64,000 nt of DNA from Endozoicomonas sp965208385 (GTDB lineage Bacteria > Pseudomonadota > Gammaproteobacteria > Pseudomonadales > Endozoicomonadaceae), in contig CBDBOO010000066.1 of NCBI GenBank assembly GCA_965208385.1, forward strand, positions 161,861 to 225,860. Direction: 5' to 3'. This document shows positions 24,992 to 32,660 of this stretch, piece by piece. Position 1 is the first letter of the stretch, and every line of letters begins with the position of its first letter. A program made the position numbers and the translations under genes. Under the pieces are notes generated by a model, which searched no databases, was not told the origin of the DNA, and was given only the letters and a program-made list of their open reading frames with translations.

Positions 24992-26242
24992 ATGTCCATG
25001 AATACCGGTGTCAGTGGTTTACAGGCTGCCAATGAAAGTCTGAGTGTTATCAGTAACAATATTGCCAACGCTAATACCACAGGTTACAAGTCCATGGAGG
25101 CGCAGTTTGCGGATGTTTATTCATCCACCAGCGCCAGTGGCGGGGTCTACGTTTCAGACATTGAAACCAGCTATGCCCAGGGAACCCTGGTTTACACCTC
25201 CAGTGCAACGGATATGGCTATTGATGGAAACGGTTTCTTTGTTATGGAAGATGCCAATGGTCAGCAGTATTATACGCGAGCCGGTAATTTCAGTACCGAT
25301 AAGGATGACAATCTGGTTAATGACCAGGGTCAGGCACTGATGGGATACGGTGTCGATGAAAACGGTAATCTTATTGATGGTCAGTTGCAGCCATTGACGG
25401 TAAATACAGCAGACCTCCCTGCTCAGTCCACCAGTGATGCTGAAATCGTCGCGAATATGGATGCCCGTGAAGAAGCACTTGATCCTGTCGCATTCGATCC
25501 TTCCAAGCCAGACACCTATCACAGTACAACGTCCACCGTTATTTACGATAGTCAGGGTAATGAACAGCGCCTGTCTTCTTATTATATTAAAACTGGCGAG
25601 AATGCCTGGGAAGTCATGTATGAAGTGGATGGTAATCCGGTTCAGTTTGATGACGGCAGCGGCACCATGGTCGATTACTCTGTGAGTCTTGAATTTGATG
25701 AATATGGCAAGATAAAAACCAGTTCCGATTCCCAGAGTGGCGCGCACACAACAGCGGGTGAATTTTCTATTCCGCTGGATTTCAATAATGGTGCTGCGGA
25801 TATGGACTTGTCCATGGACCTCACCGGGATGAGTCAGTACGGCAACGATTTTTCCGTGTCCAGCAATAGTCAGAATGGCTATCCTGCTGGTCAGTTCTAT
25901 GGCGTCAGCGTCACTAAAGAGGGCGCTGTCGTTGCGACCTATTCCAATGGTGAAAGCCAGGTTCAGGGGTATGTTGCCTTGGCCACCTTCCCTAATGAAG
26001 GCGGCCTTGATTCATCGGGTAACACCAGCTGGTCCTCCACACCTGAGTCAGGTGAGGCATTGATTGGTTTGCCAGGTACCGGATCCAAAGGTTCTGTCAG
26101 TGGTAATTCACTGGAGAATTCCAACGTGGATATGAGTGCTGAGCTAGTGGACATGATTGTGGCCCAGAGTGCTTATCAGGCGAATACCAAAACGATTTCT
26201 ACCTTCGACGAAAATACTCAATATCTGCTGAATACTTTCTAG
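24992..26242 (+). CDS. flgE: Flagellar hook protein FlgE
   Basis: Structural subunit of the hook. 416 aa. It begins MSMNTGVSGLQAANESLS with the hook motif VISNNIANANTTGYKSMEAQ, has an extended middle domain, and ends with SNVDMSAELVDMIVAQSAYQ and the terminal helix NTKTISTFDENTQYLLN. Separated from flgD by 55 bases with AGGAG before the ATG. Confidence 0.96.
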   Translation: MSMNTGVSGLQAANESLSVISNNIANANTTGYKSMEAQFADVYSSTSASGGVYVSDIETSYAQGTLVYTSSATDMAIDGNGFFVMEDANGQQYYTRAGNFSTDKDDNLVNDQGQALMGYGVDENGNLIDGQLQPLTVNTADLPAQSTSDAEIVANMDAREEALDPVAFDPSKPDTYHSTTSTVIYDSQGNEQRLSSYYIKTGENAWEVMYEVDGNPVQFDDGSGTMVDYSVSLEFDEYGKIKTSSDSQSGAHTTAGEFSIPLDFNNGAADMDLSMDLTGMSQYGNDFSVSSNSQNGYPAGQFYGVSVTKEGAVVATYSNGESQVQGYVALATFPNEGGLDSSGNTSWSSTPESGEALIGLPGTGSKGSVSGNSLENSNVDMSAELVDMIVAQSAYQANTKTISTFDENTQYLLNTF

Positions 26243-26273
26243 GAAATATCGGCGAAAAAAATGGATTGAACGG

Positions 26274-27047
26274 ATGGATAAGGCTCTATATACGGCGCTC
26301 AGTGGTGTTTCCCGAACCATGGAAAGTCAGCAGGTCAGGGCTAACAATCTGGCAAACATCTCGACAACGGGTTTCAAGGCAGATTTTAACACTGTTATGG
26401 CTGACACTATTGGTGGTGCCATGGGTGGTGCCATGGGTGGTGCCATGGAGGGTGACAGTTTTGACAGCCGTGTGCATGCAGAAAATCGTTCCCAGTGGAC
26501 CGATATGACTGGGGGGTCCCTGATGTTCACCGGGCGCAAGCTGGATGTGGCTGTTCAGGGCGAAGGCTGGCTAGCGGTGATTGATGAAACGGGCAATGAA
26601 GCGTTTACCCGTGCCGGTAATCTGCATGTTGATGGCGAGGGTATTCTACGGACGGCCAAAGGCATGATGGTTTCAGGTGATGGTGGGCCTATTCAGTTGC
26701 CGCCTTTTGAGCAGGTAGTGATCGGTGAAAGTGGTGTGATTTCTATTCAGCCTGATGGTGCTGGCAAGGATCAGATTGTAGAAACCGCCCTGCTGAAACT
26801 GGTTAATCCTGATGTGGCCAATCTCAGAAAGGATGATCAGGGGTTGTTTCGTTTGCCGGAAGGAATACCGGCAGAGGCTGATCCCTCGGTGACGGTGGTG
26901 TCCGGTTATCTGGAAAACAGCAACGTCAATGCAGTGAGTGAAATGGTGTCGTTTATGACGCTGAGCCGAACCTTCGAAACCCAATTGAAAATGATGCAGA
27001 CCACTCAGAAAATTGCCGAAACAGGTGATGTACTCCTGCGTGATTAA
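26274..27047 (+). CDS. flgF: Flagellar proximal rod protein FlgF
   Basis: Rod subunit, 257 aa. It starts MDKALYTALSGVSRTMESQQ, followed by RANNLANISTTGFKADF, and ends in YLENSNVNAVSEMVSFMTLS with a terminal helix. Residues about 47-58 are three copies of GGAM from a 12-bp tandem repeat, an insertion in an otherwise normal FlgF. Confidence 0.95.
   Translation: MDKALYTALSGVSRTMESQQVRANNLANISTTGFKADFNTVMADTIGGAMGGAMGGAMEGDSFDSRVHAENRSQWTDMTGGSLMFTGRKLDVAVQGEGWLAVIDETGNEAFTRAGNLHVDGEGILRTAKGMMVSGDGGPIQLPPFEQVVIGESGVISIQPDGAGKDQIVETALLKLVNPDVANLRKDDQGLFRLPEGIPAEADPSVTVVSGYLENSNVNAVSEMVSFMTLSRTFETQLKMMQTTQKIAETGDVLLRD
26412..26447 (+). repeat. 12-bp in-frame tandem repeat within flgF
   Basis: Three copies of GGTGGTGCCATG, encoding GGAM. 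The unit keeps the frame when copy number changes. Confidence 0.88.
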
Positions 27048-27176
27048 TAACAGATGAAGTCCCAGTGAAGCGGGACTGATTCAGCTATTTCGTTAGAAGA
27101 AATTCGTTAGACAGAATTTGTTAGCGAGTGTTCCCTGACAGGAATAGTAACAAGCAATAAATGAGGAAGAGAGTTA

Positions 27177-27962
27177 ATGCTTTCAGCATTATGGACAGGG
27201 CAGACCGGTCTGGTTGCCCAGGATAAGCAACTGGGGGTTATTTCCAATAACCTGGCTAACGTTAACACCGTTGGCTTCAAGCGCGACCGGGTTGTTTTTG
27301 AGGACCTGTTCTATCAGGTTCAGCGTCAGCCCGGTGCTGATAATGCTGAAGGAAATGAAATTCCTAATGGCACGCAAATGGGTACCGGTGTCCGTGTTGC
27401 CGGTACCCAGAAAGTGTTTACCACCGGTTCATATCAGATGACATCTGATGCACTGGATATGGCCATTGAAGGGGAAGGTTTTTTCCAGGTACTGCGTCCG
27501 GATGGAACGCTGGCCTATACCCGAAATGGTCAGTTTCATTTGAACTCGGACGGTGCCATGGTGACCGCTAACGGATACCCTATGGAGCCGCAGATAGAAG
27601 TGCCTGAAGACGCCATCAGTCTGACTATTGGTGCGGATGGTGTGGTCAGTGCCACCATGGCGGGCGATCCGGCTCCTCAGGAATTGGGTCAGATTGCCTT
27701 GGCTAACTTTATCAATCCGGCTGGTCTTGCGGCTATGGGTGGCAACCTGTTTGCTGAAACCGCTTCCAGTGGCCAGCCTGTTGAAGCCATTCCCGGTGAA
27801 GACGGTGTTGGTGAGGTGAAGCAGTACACCCTGGAATCTTCCAACGTCAATATGGTGGAAGAAATGGTCAATATGATTACAGCTCAGCGTGGCTATGAAA
27901 TGAATGCAAAAGTCATTTCAGCAGCTGATGAGATGCTGCAATTTGCCAATCAGACCCTGTAG
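27177..27962 (+). CDS. flgG: Flagellar distal rod protein FlgG
   Basis: Distal rod subunit, 261 aa, standard length. It begins MLSALWTGQTGLVAQDKQL with the motif VISNNLANVNTVGFKRDRVV, has the FlgG pattern LDMAIEGEGFFQVLRPDGT, and ends SSNVNMVEEMVNMITAQRGY plus EMLQFANQTL. About 130 bases separate it from flgF; these contain two copies of a short TTCGTTAGA-like motif and no clear promoter. Confidence 0.96.
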   Translation: MLSALWTGQTGLVAQDKQLGVISNNLANVNTVGFKRDRVVFEDLFYQVQRQPGADNAEGNEIPNGTQMGTGVRVAGTQKVFTTGSYQMTSDALDMAIEGEGFFQVLRPDGTLAYTRNGQFHLNSDGAMVTANGYPMEPQIEVPEDAISLTIGADGVVSATMAGDPAPQELGQIALANFINPAGLAAMGGNLFAETASSGQPVEAIPGEDGVGEVKQYTLESSNVNMVEEMVNMITAQRGYEMNAKVISAADEMLQFANQTL

Positions 27963-27974
27963 CGGAGTAAATTG

Positions 27975-28619
27975 ATGTTTCGTTACCTGTTGCTGGCCCT
28001 GTTGGTCTTGTTGACCGGTTGTACCTCAACCAATGAGAAAGAGCCGGATTGGGCTCCTCCTCCACTGGCCAATGCAGAGCCGCAGCAGGTTGTTGAAGGC
28101 AGCCTGTTCAATCCTGCATACGCCAATAGTCTGTTTGAAGATCGTATGGCCTATCGTGTGGGCGATATTCTCACGGTTCGTCTGGATGAACAGACCCGTT
28201 CCAGGAAATCCTCTGATACCAATTTCAATAAAAGTGGTGGAGCAGCCATGGCGGCTCCCGTGGTTTGGGGGAATACGGGTAAACCAATCAATTACGATCT
28301 CTCTCGTGATTTTTCCGGGGACAGTAGCAGTTCTCAGGAAAATATGCTCAATGGTTCCATTACCGTATCAGTGATTGCGGTATTGCCCAATGGCGCCTTA
28401 AAGGTGCGTGGCGAGAAGTGGATTCGGCTCAATCAGGGCGATGAATATATCCGGATTTCCGGGATTCTCCGTCCGGAAGATATAACACCAGATAATGCTA
28501 TTTCCTCTCAGCGTCTGGCTAATGCGCAAATCACTTATTCCGCAGAAGGTGCTTTGGCTGAAGCAAATGAAGCTGGATGGTTTACCCGGTTATTGAATCA
28601 CCCGTTTTTCCCATTATAA
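27975..28619 (+). CDS. flgH: Flagellar L-ring lipoprotein FlgH
   Basis: Outer-membrane ring protein. 214 aa from the ATG at 27975. The lipoprotein signal MFRYLLLALLVLLTGC has the lipobox LTGC with C16 as the lipid-bearing cysteine. Family blocks follow: DRMAYRVGDILTVRLDEQT, MLNGSITVSVIAVLPNGALK and GEKWIRLNQGDEYIRISG. It sits 12 bases after flgG. Confidence 0.96.
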   Translation: MFRYLLLALLVLLTGCTSTNEKEPDWAPPPLANAEPQQVVEGSLFNPAYANSLFEDRMAYRVGDILTVRLDEQTRSRKSSDTNFNKSGGAAMAAPVVWGNTGKPINYDLSRDFSGDSSSSQENMLNGSITVSVIAVLPNGALKVRGEKWIRLNQGDEYIRISGILRPEDITPDNAISSQRLANAQITYSAEGALAEANEAGWFTRLLNHPFFPL

Positions 28620-28637
28620 ACAAGAAGGCTATTTTCG

Positions 28638-29816
28638 ATGGTTAGTATTAAGAGCTTTCTGATTCAAAAGAGCTTTCTGATTCAAAAGAGCTTTCTGATT
28701 CAAAAGAGCTTTCTGATTCAAAAGAGCTTTCTGATTCTATTGGTTGGGTTGATGTCTTTTAATGTTCATGCCGCCAGATTGTTGGATCTGGTGGATGTTC
28801 TGGGCGTCAGGGGTAACCAACTGGTGGGTTATGGGCTGGTAGTGGGTCTGGATGGTACGGGTGATAAAACGCGACAGACAGAATTCACCGCGCAGTCTCT
28901 GAATAATATGTTGCGACAACTGGGCATTCAGTTACCTGCAGATGCGAACCCTAACCTGAAAAACGTTGCGGCCGTGTCGGTGACAACGACGCTGCCGCCT
29001 TTCTCGGGGCTTGGGCAGGAGCTGGATGTAACGGTGTCGTCCATTGGCGATGCCACCAGCCTACAGGGCGGTACGCTGCTGATGACACAGTTGAAGGGTG
29101 TTGATGGCAAGGTTTATGCGTTGTCTCAGGGGAACCTGGTGGTCACCGGGATTAATGCGGAAGGTAATGATGGTTCCAGTATTACGGTCAATATTCCTAC
29201 CGTGGCACGCATTCCCAATGGCGCGATTATAGAACGCACCGTGCCAACGAGTTTTGCTACCAGGGATCATATTGTTCTGAACCTTCGTCAGCAGAGTTTT
29301 ACCACGGCGGGTAATGTGGTTCGGGCCATCAATAACAAATTTGGTCCGGGCACTGCTGCGGCTGAAAACGGTGTCACCATTCGGGTTAATGCACCAGCAA
29401 ATCCCAGTCAGCGTGTGGCTTATATGTCTGTTCTGGAAACCATGGATGTTGATGAGGGAGATACCCTGGCCAAGGTAGTGATAAACAGCCGAACCGGTAC
29501 TGTGGTTATGAATGAGCACGTTACTTTGAAGCCGGCGGCAGTCAGTCACGGTAACCTGGTGGTAACCATTCGTGAAGATTATGCGGTGAGTCAGCCCTCA
29601 CCTTTGTCAAAAGGCGGGGAGACTGCCGTTATTCCAGACAGCAATATTGTGGTTGACCAGGGTGACAAGCATCTGTTTATGGTGCCTAAGGGAAGCACTC
29701 TGCAGGATGTGGTGAATGCCATTAACAGTGTAGGCGCAACACCGGCTGATTTAATGGCGGTTTTGCAGGCACTGAAAGAAGCCGGTTCACTTAAGGCTGA
29801 ACTCGTTATTATCTGA
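28638..29816 (+). CDS. flgI: Flagellar P-ring protein FlgI, with repeat-expanded signal region
   Basis: Periplasmic ring protein around the rod. 392 aa. From about residue 45 it is a standard FlgI (ARLLDLVDVLGVRGNQLVGY; GLVVGLDGTGDKTRQTEFT; LVVTIREDYAVSQPSPLS). The leader is abnormal: residues 6-34 are almost five copies of SFLIQK from an 18-bp tandem repeat, followed by the hydrophobic core SFLILLVGLMSFNVHAA. The repeat lengthens the N-region of the signal peptide. The ATG at 28638 has AGAAGG upstream. Confidence 0.94.
   Translation: MVSIKSFLIQKSFLIQKSFLIQKSFLIQKSFLILLVGLMSFNVHAARLLDLVDVLGVRGNQLVGYGLVVGLDGTGDKTRQTEFTAQSLNNMLRQLGIQLPADANPNLKNVAAVSVTTTLPPFSGLGQELDVTVSSIGDATSLQGGTLLMTQLKGVDGKVYALSQGNLVVTGINAEGNDGSSITVNIPTVARIPNGAIIERTVPTSFATRDHIVLNLRQQSFTTAGNVVRAINNKFGPGTAAAENGVTIRVNAPANPSQRVAYMSVLETMDVDEGDTLAKVVINSRTGTVVMNEHVTLKPAAVSHGNLVVTIREDYAVSQPSPLSKGGETAVIPDSNIVVDQGDKHLFMVPKGSTLQDVVNAINSVGATPADLMAVLQALKEAGSLKAELVII
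28653..28737 (+). repeat. 18-bp in-frame tandem repeat in the flgI signal-peptide region
   Basis: Four full copies and one partial copy of AGCTTTCTGATTCAAAAG, encoding SFLIQK. The copies appear identical, which suggests recent expansion or frequent change. Confidence 0.95.
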
Positions 29817-29871
29817 ATCTGGCCGGAAATAAATTTCCGGCCATCCAATAAGCAGTACTATCGGAATAGCA

Positions 29872-30243
29872 ATGGAAACGACAAATCTACCCCCCCAGTT
29901 AATGGCCGTAACACGCTCTGCGGTAGAGTCTACGGGTGGCAGTACAGATGCTCAGTTGATAAAAGGTCGCTCAGAATCGTCTGAATCGCTTAAAGAGGTC
30001 GCCCAGGAGTTTGAAGCGTTGATGATGGAGCAGGTTTTCAAAAGCATGCGAAAAGCGAATGAATCGCTGTCAGAAGATGGATTGTTCAATAGTCGGGAAC
30101 AGCAGTTCTGGACGGAGTGGCAGGACAGCCAGATGGCCATGGAAATGGCCCGGATGCAGGGGTTGGGTTTGGCTGAGCAGCTGGTGCGTCAGGTTAACCA
30201 GATTCAGGGTGAATCGGTTGCTGAAAACCCTGCAGGGGGCTGA
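29872..30243 (+). CDS. flgJ: Rod-binding protein FlgJ, N-terminal domain only
   Basis: Rod cap/scaffold protein. 123 aa holding only the rod-binding domain (LKEVAQEFEALMMEQVFKSM, MRKANESLSEDGLF, QFWTEWQDSQMAMEMARM). The C-terminal glucosaminidase domain of enterobacterial FlgJ is absent. Short FlgJ proteins are common, so the gene is probably whole, but the end lies next to a region of insertions. Confidence 0.9.
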   Translation: METTNLPPQLMAVTRSAVESTGGSTDAQLIKGRSESSESLKEVAQEFEALMMEQVFKSMRKANESLSEDGLFNSREQQFWTEWQDSQMAMEMARMQGLGLAEQLVRQVNQIQGESVAENPAGG

Positions 30244-30549
30244 TGGTGGAAGTTCTGAGGCACTCTGCTATTAATTTTTCTGAAAATACCGGCTCATCTC
30301 TAAAACTCCCCCCCCCCCCCCCCCCGACTGCGTTAAAAATACATTTTGTCAGTCAGTGAGCCGGGGTTGCGTTAAAAATACTTTCCTGATCCCGGTTTGT
30401 TCTGTTATTCCTGTAAACCATTTTAACGACTATGGGGCTTTTGCCATAGCAAGCTCATGGATCCAAAGGATTTGGAGTTGCTACACGGCAGCAAAGGTGT
30501 GAAGTCTTTAGGCCCTCAGGTCCCGGGAGCTAAGACAATCTAAGGAGTA
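30244..30549. other. Gene-free stretch after flgJ with poly-C tract and inverted repeat
   Basis: It holds an 18-base C run, flanked by an inverted repeat CCGGCTCA (30289-30296) / TGAGCCGG (30357-30364), and two direct copies of TGCGTTAAAAATAC. A 28-codon frame starts near 30458 (MDPKDLELLHGSKG) and is probably chance. No real gene was seen before the insertion sequence. Confidence 0.6.
30308..30325. repeat. Homopolymer of 18 cytosines
   Basis: An uninterrupted run of C between flgJ and the insertion sequence, in the loop of the inverted repeat CCGGCTCA/TGAGCCGG. Such runs mutate by slippage and are also prone to assembly length error. Confidence 0.9.
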
Positions 30550-30559
30550 GTCTAAAAAT

Positions 30560-32056
30560 CAATGGCACTGACTTAAGCCTTCTTACCTTGATATTCTAAG
30601 AGTCTGCGCGCCTGCGCCCTTGGGTGTTGAAGTCTTTTATGGGGTTTTGGCCGTCTTTTAATCGCTCTCGGTTCTTTTCGCCCCGGTCGATCGCCCACGA
30701 TATGTTCCGAAGCAATTTGCACCATACTGTCAACCAGTGTTGATAGCAATTCGGTTGTCGCCTGTAGCAGAAGCACGTGAAAGACTTGAATGGTTTCCTG
30801 AGCCGCTTTAAAGCTTATTTGTCGTGGCAGGTTTTTGAGCTTTACTGCCGCTCGTGCCATTAATGAGCGTATCAAATTATAAACCAACAGGTGCACCGTG
30901 ATTTCCTTCCTGACCATTTGCGGAGTCTTGCAGCGCAGTATATCCATCGCCATAAGGGATTTGATGGATCGAAAATCCAGCTCTACATGCCAACGTGCCA
31001 GATAAAGACTGACTATCTCGGATCGTGGGTATTCCTCTGCGTTCAGCAGGGTAGTCACGATTATTCGTTTTTTGTTTTTAATCACTCGGACAGTCAATTC
31101 TTTGGGCACCCATCGCTGGTAGTACTCACGGCTCATCCAGCTTGGGCGGGCTGGTTTTAACAGACGTATTAAGCCGTCTTTCTTTCCCAGTTTCTGGTCG
31201 CATTTTCGGAGATCAACGTGCCGGGCACCATTTTTTTCAAATACAACGTCTACGCCACCTAATTGCAGCAGTGCTATCAGGAAGTAATTCTCAAAAATAG
31301 CATCACCCAGCAGGATGTCGTTGGTTTTAAGATGGCTCAAAATCTGTCTGAACAAAGCAACTTCCCCCGTCTTTTTGCCTTTGCAGGGAGCCACTGCGTA
31401 CGAAAGTATTGCGCCACTGCCCAACACCGACAGAATTTCTATTCTCAGCAGCGGATTACCAACCCCCTTTTTTGAGCACCATGTTGAGGGTAAGCACTCT
31501 GGTTTTCAGTAGTGTCTGGCATCGAAAGCGTAGAGCCGTCCGTCATAATGACTCGGCGATTATGCCATGCCCACGACTCAGGGCTGGCGCTGTCCAGATT
31601 GTCTCCTGACTCCGTCAAAAGAGCTTTGATGCTGGGTTCCGTAAGTCGCAATCTGGCCTTGCAATATGCGCTGTTGCGGGTCGTATTCGCTTTCTTCCCC
31701 ATAGCAATTTGATCTCTGGCGTCAGAGATTAGGGTGTTACGGCAGGATTTATTTTCGCCCGCAACCTGCTGCATAAACAGACTGAGGGTTTTCAATGGTG
31801 GATAGTTTCTAACTCTACTGCCAGTGTACTGAGACTGGAAATTTTCAAGATTATCCTGAGTAAGCACGCTGGAAAGATTGTCGTCACCTGTCTGTGCGTA
31901 CTGTTTAAGGAGATCGGCAGCAAGGTTGAAGTATTTTTGGCTAAACTTGGTCATGGCTTGCTCGGGGAGAGGAAATATACACGATATTTATAGTCGATTT
32001 TCTTCTTGGGCAAGCCTTGTTATTTCTGGGTTGGATTCCTTAAGTCAGTGCCATTG
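30560..32056 (-). mobile_element. IS4-family insertion sequence with exact ends and 10-bp target duplication
   Basis: The element is 1497 bp. Its ends are perfect 18-bp inverted repeats, CAATGGCACTGACTTAAG. Direct copies of GTCTAAAAAT flank it at 30550-30559 and 32057-32066. This is the size and target-duplication length expected of the IS4 family. It carries one transposase gene split by a frameshift. It separates flgJ from flgK along with the TraD-like gene. The exact duplication suggests a fairly recent insertion. Confidence 0.95.
30573..31954 (-). pseudogene. IS4-family transposase, split by a frameshift
   Basis: DDE transposase in two frames. The upstream part (31445-31954) begins MTKFSQKYFNLAADLLKQYA and holds the first Asp in VIMTDGSTLSMPDTTENQ. 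The downstream part (30573-31427 and a little upstream) holds the second Asp in NDILLGDAIFENYF and the YREK-like motif YLARWHVELDFRSIKS with the catalytic Glu. They break at an A6-G5 run (plus strand C 31463-31467, T 31468-31473). Removing one G would restore AQKKGVGNPLLRIE and join them. It may be a loss mutation, a length error in the assembly, or slippage that still allows some full-length product. Confidence 0.88.
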
Positions 32057-32109
32057 GTCTAAAAATAACGTCCTGATTTGCTTTAGGGTGTCATAAAACA
32101 TACCACTAT

Positions 32110-32200
32110 CGTAGGTTGGTGCAGAACGAAGTGAAGCCCAACATTGGCAGCAGAGCGTGCTGACAGAATTGTTGGGCTTCGTCCCTCTGCCCAACCTACG
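32110..32200. repeat. REP-like inverted pair (TAGGTTGG...CCCAACCTA family)
   Basis: The left arm begins CGTAGGTTGG and contains GAAGCCCAACA; the right arm contains TGTTGGGCTTC and ends CCCAACCTACG. The arms can pair over the whole 91 bases. The same motif recurs many times at 39000-40770 next to remnants of a RAYT transposase, so this is probably a BIME-like pair mobilised by that family. Confidence 0.85.
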
Positions 32201-32337
32201 CAAACAAGTCGATCTGTACGATGAAAATACGAAACTTATTTTGAGACTATTCCTAAGTGACCGGGGTGAACGAGCGCCGCAAAAAATAGCAGTGTTAATC
32301 CGTGCAACGTGAATAGACCTATGACTGGCATTCGACG

Positions 32338-32369
32338 TAAAAAAACGCAGCTGTATGGCTGCGTTTTTT
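32338..32369. terminator. Rho-independent terminator hairpin
   Basis: AAAAAACGCAGC and GCTGCGTTTTTT flank a six-base loop TGTATG. The A-run and T-run let it work in either direction. It is not directly next to a gene, so it may have belonged to a gene lost on insertion. Confidence 0.85.
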
Positions 32370-32494
32370 CGCTTCAAACTTTTTTAATTATGGGCATTCC
32401 GCAATATCGAGCTCTGCAGATCTTCTCAAAGCCCGGGGTGATCGACATTTCCTGCTCATGGCTGTTTGATTCAAATTAAGTGGGCAGAGGTGAA

Positions 32495-32660
32495 TTATAC
32501 CATTTCCGAATTCTAATTATGCTATTGCGCTGCCTTTTCAGGCTCAGATCCTGCGTTGGAGTTCCTCGCCATAGCTACGGCTATGACTCGTCACTCCGCC
32601 TTGTCTCTGAGCCTGAAAAGCCATGCTCATAACGCATATTAGAAACCGGCAATGGTATTA
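32495..32660. repeat. Dispersed MITE-like repeat, copy B
   Basis: About 166 bp, beginning TTATACCATTTCCGAATTCT and ending CCGGCAATGGTATTA, like copy A at 21127 but with about 40 extra internal bases (including CTACGGCTATGACTCGTCAC). The final 22 bases overlap the 3' end of the TraD-like gene and supply its last residues and stop codon. Confidence 0.88.

Larger units (their letters stand above)
32067..32494. other. Gene-free stretch between the insertion sequence and the TraD-like gene
   Basis: It contains a REP-type inverted pair (32110-32200) and a strong hairpin terminator (32338-32369). No gene with recognisable features was seen; an open frame on the minus strand at 32045-32377 runs through the repeat and is rejected. 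Confidence 0.6.

Noticed and set aside
30458..30543. 28-codon frame MDPKDLELLHGSKG
   Set aside because: Too short, no family, and directly before an insertion sequence; could be a remnant but cannot be supported.
32045..32377. 110-codon minus-strand frame
   Set aside because: It runs through the insertion-sequence end, the REP pair and a terminator hairpin.
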